From IMG/VR virus record IMGVR_UViG_3300022187_000217, positions 1 to 25,386 of that record: a stretch of 25,386 nucleotides of DNA. The stretch is one strand, 5' to 3'. How positions within the stretch are numbered: the stretch's first letter is position 1; each line of letters starts with the position of its first letter. Positions 16,487-23,523 of this stretch are shown here, in pieces. The position numbers were made by a program, and so were the translations under genes. The notes under the pieces are model-generated. The model saw only the letters and a program-made list of their open reading frames with translations, did no database searches and was not told the origin of the DNA. This DNA is from a virus.

Positions 16487-16785
16487 GATCTGATTCCTTT
16501 TTCTGCTCGTTCAGAGAACTCTCCTCCCAACGCAGTGTACCCTGCTTTGTCGATCCATGAATCCTGGTGGTCTATCGTTTCCAGTAACCTAGAAGTTTTC
16601 AACCAGTCCATCATCAATACGACATGTTGTTCAGTGACCTCACCATGACTTAGTATAGCACCACGAACAATTATATTCCAACCCTCGGCTATACGACTGT
16701 GATTATCAAACGCATCCCCGTAATCCTTGGCTCTCTGTCCACTGATTAATTCCTTGGCGGTGTCTAAGATTTCTGTACGTTTCAT
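16483..16785 (-). CDS. DUF6378-like phage protein, 100 aa
   Basis: The pattern is typical of DUF6378 as I remember it: an N-terminal helix (MKRTEILDTAKELISG), then RAKDYGDAFDNHSRIAEGWN, VVLMMDWLKTSRLL and a closing DSWIDKAGYTALGGEF. The family is small, all-helical and frequent in phage replication regions; its biochemical role is unknown. Conserved acidic and aromatic residues (KDYGD, DSWID) could form a nucleotide or metal site, which is speculation. It overlaps the helicase stop by ATGA and the microprotein start by ATGA, placing it firmly in the replication operon. Confidence 0.8.
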   Translation of the reverse strand: MKRTEILDTAKELISGQRAKDYGDAFDNHSRIAEGWNIIVRGAILSHGEVTEQHVVLMMDWLKTSRLLETIDHQDSWIDKAGYTALGGEFSERAEKGIRS

Positions 16786-18311
16786 AATGTATACCTGTAT
16801 TTGTTATCGGATTGTAATATGTATAGTCGATGTCGGGTTCTTGTTATCCCAACATAAAATGCTCGATGCTCGTCCTCTGGAAACTTTGTTTCATAACAAG
16901 CCCTAGTTGACGCTGTGTACACCACGCAGTTGTCATCTTCTCCACCTTTCATAGCATGGAATGTGGACAACTTAATCCTTGGCGCAGACAAAAGACCTTC
17001 GCCCCTTCGTTCTATAGCCTCGATATAGTTTCTCTCGGACATACTGACTTTCAACACATCATACGCAGAACTCTCTGCTCCACATAACAGACCAAGATCG
17101 TTTTGAAGTTGAGCCATACCTATCAAAGCCTCGGGATCTAACGCATCCAATAGCTTGGTTGACGCACGTTTGAGCTTGGCATCCTTCCCTTGTTTAGGCA
17201 GGGCAGAGTACAGCTGCCGAATCCGTTCTAACCCCACGGACTTATCCTGACATAGATCGTTCCATGTTAAGATGTTGCCCACCAATTTGTCTGAGATACT
17301 AGGGTATCCACGGACAGAATACTTAAACCCTGACTTACGAAACCATTTGGCTAGCTCTATTACATAGAAGTTTGTTCGACACATCACTGTCCATGTGCCT
17401 TCTTGAAAGGGGATAGAGTCCAGATGATAAGTGTATTCAACCATGCCCTCCTCTTCACGAGGCTCGAACTCTTTCTCTAAACGGCCACCTATTCTTTCGG
17501 ATATAACATTAGCCAAACGATGTACCGATCTAGGTATACGATAGGATTGTGTGAGACGCTCCACGTTGTCAGAAGATTTGATAAACAAATCAACATCAAC
17601 ACCTGTCCATCTGTGAACAGCCTGGTCATCATCCCCTGCAATGATTACTCTTCCTGCTTTGGAAGCTATGAACTTAGCCATCTCCCACTGGAGCGGTGTG
17701 AAATCCTGGGCTTCGTCTATGAATAGATAGTCTAAGCTCGGTGGATCTCCCACATCGATGTACTTCTCTATCATATCTACGAAGTCATACTTGCCCATGG
17801 CAGATTTGTATTCGCTCAGTTGTTGACTCAACTGCAACAGCTTCGGGTAGAACAGTTCTCTGTTTGCCGCATGGTTAAACTCTTCTTCCAAAGTAACCAT
17901 TCGATATCTCGCTCGATGCTCTAACTGTAGATACTGTGATCCAGATCCTCCGATGGTAGGTAACTGAACACCATCATCGATACTTGTCTTGTCATCTCCC
18001 TCAAAGTTAAGACCAAGATCCGATCCAACAACAGCATAGTCCTCGGCACTCATAACATCTTGCCGCTGTAATCCTAATCCATTGAACCCAAACGAATGAC
18101 TGGTTCTCATGTAAGGGAAATCCTTGGGGGTTAGGTTGAACTCAGCACAAGCTCGAGACACCATCTCTTCGATAGCCTTTCGGGTAAACGAGATCACACC
18201 GATACGAGAAGGATGCACCCCAGAATCTAAGGCGCTCTTGATCTCCTGTATCAACCGATAAGTTTTACCGCAACCAGGAGGACCCAGTATAAGTAGAGAG
18301 TTATCGATCAT
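16782..18311 (-). CDS. SF1A (UvrD/Rep-like) DNA helicase, 509 aa
   Basis: It is an ATP-driven helicase that presumably unwinds DNA at the phage fork or during recombination. The motifs appear in order: Walker A GPPGCGKT (10-17), Ia ISFTRKA (40-46), Walker B IDEAQ (198-202), motif III GDDDQAVHRWTG (226-237), motif IV SYRIP (256-260), motif V STFHAMKGGE (449-458) and motif VI YVGITRTRHRLYIL (486-499). At 509 residues it is shorter than UvrD (~720), lacking much of the accessory 1B/2B domains. That is common for phage members of the family. Its start overlaps the AlpA-like gene stop by ATGA. It probably works with the primase and polymerase of the same operon. Confidence 0.93.
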   Translation of the reverse strand: MIDNSLLILGPPGCGKTYRLIQEIKSALDSGVHPSRIGVISFTRKAIEEMVSRACAEFNLTPKDFPYMRTSHSFGFNGLGLQRQDVMSAEDYAVVGSDLGLNFEGDDKTSIDDGVQLPTIGGSGSQYLQLEHRARYRMVTLEEEFNHAANRELFYPKLLQLSQQLSEYKSAMGKYDFVDMIEKYIDVGDPPSLDYLFIDEAQDFTPLQWEMAKFIASKAGRVIIAGDDDQAVHRWTGVDVDLFIKSSDNVERLTQSYRIPRSVHRLANVISERIGGRLEKEFEPREEEGMVEYTYHLDSIPFQEGTWTVMCRTNFYVIELAKWFRKSGFKYSVRGYPSISDKLVGNILTWNDLCQDKSVGLERIRQLYSALPKQGKDAKLKRASTKLLDALDPEALIGMAQLQNDLGLLCGAESSAYDVLKVSMSERNYIEAIERRGEGLLSAPRIKLSTFHAMKGGEDDNCVVYTASTRACYETKFPEDEHRAFYVGITRTRHRLYILQSDNKYRYTL

Positions 18312-18523
18312 AGATCCTTGCCCCTCGGTCTAGAGTTTACCCAGTCCTCGATCTCTGTCAGAACCCAACGGCTTGACGATCTCTTACTGTGTTCGTCTCC
18401 TAGAACTATTGGCTGCGGAAAGTCTGTCTTCTGAGCAACCAACTTATAGATGTAGGACTTGGATACCCCTAGCATCTGAGCTACTTCTCCTACGCGCAGT
18501 AGTCTATTAGAATGGGATGTCAT
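18308..18523 (-). CDS. AlpA-like helix-turn-helix protein, 71 aa
   Basis: The order LLRVGEVAQMLGVSKSYIYKLV, then FPQPIVLG, then SSSRWVLTEIEDWVNSR is the MerR-superfamily winged HTH pattern of AlpA and small excisionases. It has helix 2-3 DNA reading, the FPxPxxLG wing and RWxxxEIxxW. It would bind DNA as a regulator, a recombination directionality factor or a replication-initiation aid. No integrase is visible, so excision is not supported here. Its start lies inside the primase gene (17-nt overlap) and its end overlaps the helicase start by ATGA. Being inside the replication operon hints at an origin-binding or autoregulatory role (inference). Confidence 0.85.
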   Translation of the reverse strand: MTSHSNRLLRVGEVAQMLGVSKSYIYKLVAQKTDFPQPIVLGDEHSKRSSSRWVLTEIEDWVNSRPRGKDL

Positions 18524-20030
18524 TGTTCATCTCCCTCACTGATAATTCTATTTCTTCTTGTTCGAAAGCAGGTATGTGCCAACACCTAAGTGTTGTTCGT
18601 TTGCCGTCTGATTTATGGATAGCTTGAACACCATTGTCGCCACCCATGTCACGGATCATTTGAATAAGGTGTCCCCTGTTGTCTACTTTAAATCTTCGAT
18701 GGTGTAAAAATTCAATTAAACCCTCAAGCTTAAACTTTGTGGTGCCTCCATCAGTCCATGGTTTATTCATTTCCATCTCCTCGGGAACCATCGCTCGAAT
18801 GTGGCTCGTACAATAAGCTTTAAGATGCTCCTTAAATTGTCCTTTGACTGTGGCTTCTTCGGGTACTTCAAGAACAGTAGCCCCCTGCATCAACTGGTTT
18901 ATCATCTGCTGCCACTTCTGGGGTTTAACTGTCGGAGGCATGATGTTCATCTGCTCCATGCATGCTCGTTGCCAAAGCACTTGGTTCTGCAATTGCTCTG
19001 TTGAAATCTGTATGCGTGACCCGTCAACATCCATGAAGTATACTCTAGGTTCAGATAACATGATAGTTAGTCCACCAACACTAGGCATGTCAGGGGATTC
19101 ATTACCTATCCCATGCTTACGACTAGCACACAGCGTAGGATCACAGTAACTTTTAAAGGGTTCTTCTTTACATTTGTACGCCCAATCCTTCTTGTCCAGG
19201 GATTTACCTAGGTTGATTACTTCGTGAGAAGGTAACGGCTCAGTACATAGCGTTCGATTAAACTCTTCTAACTTGCTCTTCCAGTTATCAGGTTCAGATA
19301 ACTTAGCGTAGATCCCGCACTGATACATACATGTATTGCGTGGTGTATCGATAGGACCATCCGCAAACAAATGCTCAAGGCAGGGCGGACCATCGGTGAA
19401 GTACTTACGTTTGCCAGAGAAGCGCAGACCTTCAAGCTCGGACTCTGTTACACGGATCTCTTCGACCGCATCGAGGAACTCGTCTAGTTCTAATGCTTCG
19501 CACTTAGCATTGAATGCGTAGCGTTGTGGCATCTCAGCATTGAAGTAAGGCATGTTGATAAAGTTACCCACATCTCCACGCTCTGCAATTATAGTATCTT
19601 GTTTTGGAAAGATCTCACAGCCACTGAACCCTAGAGCTATAGACATCTCAGTCAGGTAGTCTCGGATGTTAGCTGCAGGAACCCAGTCTTTTAAGAATAG
19701 ATAGAGGTGAGCTCCCCCTGATTTAGATCGGCAGTGCATCAACGGAAGCTTCAGCTTCTGGATCTTTGCCTGTAGTTCGTTATGGTTTAAATCGTAGACG
19801 TCAATGTCCAACGCCGCAAACTTACATACATTCTCTTCGTTGATTGGGATTGCACCCACGCCCTGCTTACCATCGATATGGTCCTGGACTAAGTCAACAG
19901 TCAGAGGGGATCTTATGATCATGCTCTTGGATTCTGCTTTTCCATTTCGCCCTATGCGTCCGACAGTTGTCGTGCCATGGGCTGATTTTGCTCCGATGAA
20001 AACGGAGAGTAGTCGTTCTGCCTGTGTCAT
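18507..20030 (-). CDS. Archaeo-eukaryotic-type primase (TOTE-like), 507 aa
   Basis: It makes primers for the phage polymerase. The catalytic core has ALDIDVYD (Asp75 and Asp77), SGGAHLYLFL (His108) and GCEIFPKQ (residues 137-144) followed by GNFINMPY, the order seen in AEP primases of the TOTE type. A downstream cysteine-rich part (Cys217, Cys287, Cys296, Cys301 and possibly Cys234/Cys238) with CASRKHGIG may bind zinc or an Fe-S cluster, like PriL-type domains (inference). The C-terminus reads MNNDIPF, resembling an SSB tail. An AGGAG ribosome site (20037-20041) lies 6 nt before the ATG, immediately after an intrinsic terminator, so expression needs readthrough or an unseen promoter. Confidence 0.85.
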   Translation of the reverse strand: MTQAERLLSVFIGAKSAHGTTTVGRIGRNGKAESKSMIIRSPLTVDLVQDHIDGKQGVGAIPINEENVCKFAALDIDVYDLNHNELQAKIQKLKLPLMHCRSKSGGAHLYLFLKDWVPAANIRDYLTEMSIALGFSGCEIFPKQDTIIAERGDVGNFINMPYFNAEMPQRYAFNAKCEALELDEFLDAVEEIRVTESELEGLRFSGKRKYFTDGPPCLEHLFADGPIDTPRNTCMYQCGIYAKLSEPDNWKSKLEEFNRTLCTEPLPSHEVINLGKSLDKKDWAYKCKEEPFKSYCDPTLCASRKHGIGNESPDMPSVGGLTIMLSEPRVYFMDVDGSRIQISTEQLQNQVLWQRACMEQMNIMPPTVKPQKWQQMINQLMQGATVLEVPEEATVKGQFKEHLKAYCTSHIRAMVPEEMEMNKPWTDGGTTKFKLEGLIEFLHHRRFKVDNRGHLIQMIRDMGGDNGVQAIHKSDGKRTTLRCWHIPAFEQEEIELSVREMNNDIPF

Positions 20031-20045
20031 GTACTGCTCCTAGTG

Positions 20046-20085
20046 AAAAAGGGGAACGGAAAAATGCGCCCGCACTCCGTTCCCC
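20046..20085 (-). terminator. Intrinsic terminator between the SSB-like and primase genes
   Basis: Arms GGGGAACGGA (20051-20060) and TCCGTTCCCC (20076-20085) form a perfect 10-bp stem around a 15-nt loop that can itself pair (TGCG/CGCA). Read on the minus strand the stem is followed by TTTTT (20050-20046). It sits 7 nt after the SSB-like stop. It should end part of the leftward transcripts, lowering expression of primase and later genes relative to the SSB-like and coiled-coil proteins. Confidence 0.88.
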
Positions 20086-20092
20086 AGACTGT

Positions 20093-20887
20093 TTAAAACG
20101 GGATACTGTCATCCTGTTCAACAGATGAAGAGGTTGGCACACTCTCCTCTGCTACAGCCTTCGCATCGCCTGCCGCGACAGAGTCACGGAAAGCTTTTGC
20201 CTCGAGCATTAGGTCACGTTCACCAACTAATCCCACCTTCTCAACGGATGGATTGAACCACGAACCCTGGTCATTGCTTTCTTCAACAGTAGTAATCTTC
20301 CATTCTGTTGCGAACAATGGAGGCGTAATCATCTGCCCAGTCTTTGGGTGTTTGATCTTCTGCATTGCAATCTGTGTCTTCCACCGACGGCTGACCTTCA
20401 ACTGCGTTGACTTCATATCGATCACAGCAGGTTGGAATGATCCTTCGCCATCCAACACCAAGCAATAGTGTTGATCAGATTTAACCAGTTCATTACCAGT
20501 CGGCAACAGTTCCTTGGAACCCTGACGTGTCGTCTGTTGTAGAACAGGATTGGTTGGAGATATCTCTCCGCGGAAACCACCACCCATATCACGAGGTGTA
20601 AACTCTAGATACTTTGTTACTTGGTAGCAGGGGATGATCGTGACCCCTTCTTCTCCCTTCCATACCTGACCAGTGACAGTATTGAACAAATCTCCTTGCT
20701 CCGCACCATCGATGTACTCAGGTTTCTTTTTGTTTAGTTGTGGTGACAGAGCCTGTAACGCACGGATGAATGGGATCTGCATCTCATCAGCACCAAACGC
20801 GGCACCTTCTCCTGCAAACTCTAGGATATCATCCATCAAGTCTGTGCTTAACTCTGCATTTTTTTTCGTTGCTACTTCACTAGCCAT
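20093..20887 (-). CDS. Single-stranded DNA-binding-like protein, 264 aa
   Basis: The C-terminus, after a Ser/Glu-rich linker, is EQDDSIPF, the acidic tip used by SSB proteins to dock partner enzymes. The body (residues ~35-225) is beta-rich with conserved aromatics (GVTIIPCYQVTKYLEFTPRD, QHYCLVLDG, PPLFATEWKITT) and could hold an OB-type fold, though it is not a canonical short bacterial SSB. A location directly before primase, helicase and polymerase fits a phage SSB coating the fork. It begins by sharing a base with the preceding stop (TAATG) and ends at a strong terminator, so it is likely made in excess. A recombination-type annealing protein is the main alternative. Confidence 0.72.
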   Translation of the reverse strand: MASEVATKKNAELSTDLMDDILEFAGEGAAFGADEMQIPFIRALQALSPQLNKKKPEYIDGAEQGDLFNTVTGQVWKGEEGVTIIPCYQVTKYLEFTPRDMGGGFRGEISPTNPVLQQTTRQGSKELLPTGNELVKSDQHYCLVLDGEGSFQPAVIDMKSTQLKVSRRWKTQIAMQKIKHPKTGQMITPPLFATEWKITTVEESNDQGSWFNPSVEKVGLVGERDLMLEAKAFRDSVAAGDAKAVAEESVPTSSSVEQDDSIPF

Positions 20888-21447
20888 TATGATTTCCTCT
20901 TGATTACTGCGGTGTTAGAAATGAATGCCCCGAATAGATCGAGGTCGATAGGTTTGCCATCAGTGATGCGCTCCTTAACGAACGCCTTTAATGTGGATGG
21001 GTGAACGTGGGTCTTGGTCTTGGGATCAAAACCTTTACTCTGTAGCATGCCAACGACATCTCCCGCTACATTGTCTTCGCCCTTGCCAAAGGACACAGTG
21101 ATATCGTTCTTGATGATATCATCTAGGCCATTGGTTCTTAACCATGCAAACGCATCGTCTTTATTAGCGACAGGTATAGAGGCGGCTACGATCATACGAC
21201 GCTCAACGGACATGCCGTCTACATCTAATCGTTCCACACCCATCTCATCCATTAACGCAGGGATGTTCTCCACAGAGAGCTTATGCTTCTCTTGCTTCAA
21301 TGCTTTTAAATGTTGCTCCGTATCGTCGATCTGTTGTTCAACGTTGCGGAGGCTTCGAACCAGTTGGCTGAGTTGCTTTCCAGTTCCTGTATCGATCTGG
21401 CTAACTGCGTCAGCCTCGTCGAATATGTCTTCAAATATATCAGTCAT
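20887..21447 (-). CDS. Coiled-coil protein at the head of the replication operon, 186 aa
   Basis: This is the first gene of the leftward replication block. Residues ~22-60 (KQLSQLVRSLRNVEQQIDDTEQHLKALKQEKHKL) are a strong coiled coil, so it probably forms dimers or higher oligomers. A beta-like part (VERLDVDGMSVERRMIVAASIPV) follows, then an alpha-helical C-terminal half with VHPSTLKAFVKERI. I know similar proteins beside SSB genes in marine phages but no established function. A GAGG ribosome site lies 9 nt upstream. It is co-expressed with the SSB-like protein ahead of the terminator, so a DNA-binding or nuclease-inhibiting helper is a reasonable guess only. Confidence 0.75.
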   Translation of the reverse strand: MTDIFEDIFDEADAVSQIDTGTGKQLSQLVRSLRNVEQQIDDTEQHLKALKQEKHKLSVENIPALMDEMGVERLDVDGMSVERRMIVAASIPVANKDDAFAWLRTNGLDDIIKNDITVSFGKGEDNVAGDVVGMLQSKGFDPKTKTHVHPSTLKAFVKERITDGKPIDLDLFGAFISNTAVIKRKS

Positions 21448-21524
21448 AAGTTTTTACCTCTTCAGGGTTGCATTATCCGGTAGCCTCGTGCTATCCGTAA
21501 TGAAGACAATAGTGGAGATATGTG
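21448..21524. promoter_or_regulatory. Divergent intergenic region with imperfect palindrome
   Basis: These 77 bp separate the leftward replication operon from the rightward SNF2 gene. At 21472-21501 is an imperfect palindrome: outer arms ATTA/TAAT, inner arms GTAGC/GCTAT, with TCCG repeated directly between them. A minus-strand GATAAT (21472-21477) could be a -10 box for the replication operon, but its -35 (TTACGG) is poor. On the plus strand only TTGCAT (21468-21473) resembles a -35 and no good -10 follows. The GGAG at 21514-21517 is the ribosome site for the SNF2 gene. A regulator such as the AlpA-like or RHH protein might bind here. Confidence 0.4.
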
Positions 21525-22994
21525 ATGGGTGTCAACTACAAATTTAAAATGAAACCATTTAATCATCAAAAAGATGCATTAGAGTTTGGTTGGGACAGGC
21601 CAGAGTTCGGTCTGTTCATGGAGATGGGCACAGGTAAGTCCAAGGTTCTCTTAGATAACATAGGTATGTTGTATCAAGATAGACAGATTGACTTCGCTTT
21701 AGTCCTCGCTCCCAAAGGAGTGTATCGTAACTGGGTTTCAAAAGAAATACCAGAGCATATGTCTGATGATGTAAAGCACCGAGTGATTCGTTGGGTGTCA
21801 GGTCCCAATAAGAAACAAGCAGAAGAAATGCGCTCGGTCCAGGATGACTTCGATGGCCTGACTATATTTGTTATGAATGTCGAGGCGTTCTCTTCCATCA
21901 AGGGTCAGAAGGCAGGGACCTGGATGGCTCGTGCGCTCGGTCACAACGGATTAATTGCTATTGATGAGTCAACCACGATCAAAAACCACAAAGCCAAGCG
22001 CTCTAAAGCTTTAATGAAAATAGCTGCAGGTTTCAAGTACAGAAGACTATTAACTGGATCTCCAGTAACAAAAAGTCCAATGGATATTTATTCACAGTGC
22101 GAGTTCCTTAGACCAGGGCTTTTGGGACACGAGTCATACTACTCGTTCCAAGGTCGATATGCCATCGTGCAACGTAGAACCATGGGACACACAGCCTTCC
22201 AACAGATTGTTGGGTTCAGAAACCTAGACGAACTAACCAAAAGAATAGACATGTTCTCCTTTCGGGTACTCAAGAAGGATTGTTTGGATCTCCCTGATAA
22301 AATATACACCGCTCGATATGTTGGCATGACCAAAGAACAATTGAACATGTACGAACAGATCCGAAGACACGCCATGGTTCTGCTCGAGAATGGTGAGATG
22401 GCTACTGCTCCTGCTGTAATCACACAGATGCTCCGCCTTCAACAGATTATGTCTGGGCATCTGAAGACAGACGAAGGTGAGATGATGTACTTCCCATCCA
22501 AACGAATGGATGCATTGGAAGAGATCATCAACGAACACGATGGTAAAGCAATCATCTGGTCTAGGTTCCGTCATGACATCATGGGTATAACAGAAATGTT
22601 GAACAAGAAGTTCGGTGAAGGTTCCGCTGCCGCCTACTTCGGGGACACATCAGACGATGATCGTAATGATATCGTCAAGAATTTCCAGAACCCCAACCAT
22701 CCGCTCAAGTATTTCGTAGGCAATCCTGCGACCGCAGGGTATGGGTTGACTTTGACTGAGGCTAATCTCGTGGTATACTACGCAAACGATTTCAATCTAG
22801 AGACGCGCATTCAATCAGAGGATCGTGCTCATCGGATTGGTCAAAAGAATAATGTGACCTACATTGATCTCGTCTGTGAAGGTAGCATCGATGAACAGAT
22901 TGTTAAAGCTTTACGCGCCAAGATTGACATCGGCGCAAAGGTACTAGGAGAAGAAGCAAAAGAATGGCTAAGTCTAAAACCCACGATCAAGTAA
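21525..22994 (+). CDS. SNF2-like SF2 helicase / translocase, 489 aa
   Basis: The ATG at 21525 lies 7 nt after GGAG and is preferred to the in-frame GTG at 21522. Motif Q region FNHQKDAL, Walker A MGTGKSK (34-40), Walker B variant DEST (147-150), motif III LTGSP (176-180), and a second RecA lobe with IIWSRFRHDI, GYGLTLTEA and motif VI QSEDRAHRIGQ (430-440) define an SNF2-type ATPase. These move along double-stranded DNA and can remodel protein-DNA complexes. The phage protein is minimal, with few extra domains. It is on the opposite strand from the other replication genes. It may help replication, recombination or displacement of host proteins; the specific role is not shown. Confidence 0.9.
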   Translation: MGVNYKFKMKPFNHQKDALEFGWDRPEFGLFMEMGTGKSKVLLDNIGMLYQDRQIDFALVLAPKGVYRNWVSKEIPEHMSDDVKHRVIRWVSGPNKKQAEEMRSVQDDFDGLTIFVMNVEAFSSIKGQKAGTWMARALGHNGLIAIDESTTIKNHKAKRSKALMKIAAGFKYRRLLTGSPVTKSPMDIYSQCEFLRPGLLGHESYYSFQGRYAIVQRRTMGHTAFQQIVGFRNLDELTKRIDMFSFRVLKKDCLDLPDKIYTARYVGMTKEQLNMYEQIRRHAMVLLENGEMATAPAVITQMLRLQQIMSGHLKTDEGEMMYFPSKRMDALEEIINEHDGKAIIWSRFRHDIMGITEMLNKKFGEGSAAAYFGDTSDDDRNDIVKNFQNPNHPLKYFVGNPATAGYGLTLTEANLVVYYANDFNLETRIQSEDRAHRIGQKNNVTYIDLVCEGSIDEQIVKALRAKIDIGAKVLGEEAKEWLSLKPTIK

Positions 22995-23206
22995 TCGAAA
23001 CGTTCTGCTCTCGACGCAGGGGTTGGATGAATGACAAGACCGCAACGCAGGCTCTGACAGACCTAGCAGGTTTAGATCCTGGCGTAGCCAATGCGCTTCT
23101 CACAGAAATGAAACGTCATAACGTCACCCAGATCCGAGGATACAGCAAAGAACCCGAACGTCTAGCTCGAGGTAAAAAGGGTACAAAGTTTGAGGCAAAA
23201 AAATAA
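22964..23206 (+). CDS. Small basic protein downstream of the SNF2 helicase, 80 aa
   Basis: It overlaps the helicase gene by 31 nt in another frame; an AGGAG (22946-22950) lies 13 nt before the ATG, rather far for a ribosome site. The product is highly basic. It has a helical first half (KTHDQVIETFCSRRRGWMNDKTATQALTDL split by a short loop) and a Lys/Arg-rich tail ending GTKFEAKK, so nucleic-acid binding is plausible. No family is recognised. The pairing with the helicase suggests a partner or DNA-loading factor (inference). Its last codons overlap the A-tract of the opposite-strand terminator. Confidence 0.65.
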   Translation: MAKSKTHDQVIETFCSRRRGWMNDKTATQALTDLAGLDPGVANALLTEMKRHNVTQIRGYSKEPERLARGKKGTKFEAKK

Positions 23207-23243
23207 CCCCGACGTTGCAGTGCGAAACCTAGCCAGTCGGGGT
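23197..23243 (-). terminator. Intrinsic terminator for leftward transcripts
   Basis: ACCCCGAC (23206-23213) and GTCGGGGT (23236-23243) form an 8-bp GC-rich stem with a 22-nt loop. On the minus strand it is followed by TTATTTTTTT. On the plus strand the stem is followed by CTAGTTGATG, so it is directional. It ends the early leftward transcription unit and protects the SNF2 island from antisense reading. Confidence 0.85.
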
Positions 23244-23285
23244 CTAGTTGATGGTCGGTCACACAGGCGGAACCAACCGAGCAAT
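23197..23285 (-). ncRNA. Candidate small RNA of ~90 nt
   Basis: A consensus-like promoter (TTGCCG, 17 nt, TATAAT; 23320 to 23292) points leftward with an expected start near 23285 and an intrinsic terminator ending near 23197. No gene lies between. Read as minus-strand RNA the segment has a 5' hairpin, GGUUGGU/ACCGACC (23278-23272 with 23259-23253, 12-nt loop), then the terminator hairpin. The 5' stem has a G-U pair on the minus strand but a C-A mismatch on the plus, matching minus-strand transcription. It has no tRNA shape or known RNA family that I recognise. It may instead be only the 3' end of the early mRNA. Confidence 0.45.
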
Positions 23286-23291
23286 TTGTGT

Positions 23292-23320
23292 ATTATATCA
23301 TACAGTATTGGTTTCGGCAA
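23292..23320 (-). promoter_or_regulatory. Sigma70-like promoter TTGCCG-17-TATAAT
   Basis: The -35 is TTGCCG (4/6, at 23320-23315) and the -10 is a perfect TATAAT (23297-23292), separated by 17 bp. It overlaps the last codons of the RHH gene and points into the 90-bp non-coding segment that ends in the terminator. Confidence 0.55.
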
Positions 23321-23468
23321 CTGCTCTTCGGATTAATACCGATAGCTGCCGAGCCATGGATCTCTGTTCTTTGTTCGCTAGTTCGCGAAGACTATCGTGA
23401 TCCTTTTTTAACAAGCCAACGTTCTGAAACTGTTGCTTATCTTCTTCTTTCATTTTCTTTCTAGCCAT
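23298..23468 (-). CDS. Ribbon-helix-helix (Arc/CopG-like) regulator, 56 aa
   Basis: A strong AGGAGG ribosome site (23479-23474) lies 5 nt before the ATG (23468-23466); the stop TGA is 23300-23298. The N-terminus is basic (MARKKMKEEDKQQFQ), with a short strand-like segment before LKKDHDSLRELANKEQRSMARQLSVLIRRAVAE. That is the usual Arc/CopG helix-turn-helix-like pair, with the RSM..QLSVLI core conserved in such proteins. Dimers would insert a beta ribbon in the DNA major groove, typically repressing nearby promoters, often their own. It has its own promoter (23520-23492). A likely target is that promoter, the 23292-23320 promoter, or both (inference). Confidence 0.75.
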   Translation of the reverse strand: MARKKMKEEDKQQFQNVGLLKKDHDSLRELANKEQRSMARQLSVLIRRAVAETNTV

Positions 23469-23491
23469 AACGACCTCCTATTTGTTGGTAG

Positions 23492-23520
23492 CTTATACGA
23501 TATATGGTTGTAGGTTGCAA
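23492..23520 (-). promoter_or_regulatory. Sigma70-like promoter TTGCAA-17-TATAAG for the RHH gene
   Basis: TTGCAA (23520-23515) and TATAAG (23497-23492) are 17 bp apart, with the AGGAGG ribosome site ~12 nt further on. The match to consensus is 4/6 and 5/6. It shares TTGC, 17-bp spacing and TATAA with the promoter at 23292-23320, suggesting a common class of early promoter. Confidence 0.55.
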
Positions 23521-23523
23521 GTG

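Noticed and set aside
18308-18523. Excisionase of an integrated prophage
   Set aside because: The fold fits, but no integrase or attachment site is visible and the gene is embedded in the replication operon.
13306-23206. DISARM-type or restriction defence system (methyltransferase plus SNF2 helicase)
   Set aside because: The genes are 7 kb apart on opposite strands, with no nuclease, PLD or DUF1998 partner, and they sit among phage replication genes.
23197-23285. tRNA gene
   Set aside because: The segment has a GGTTTCG-like piece but no cloverleaf, acceptor pairing or anticodon arm.
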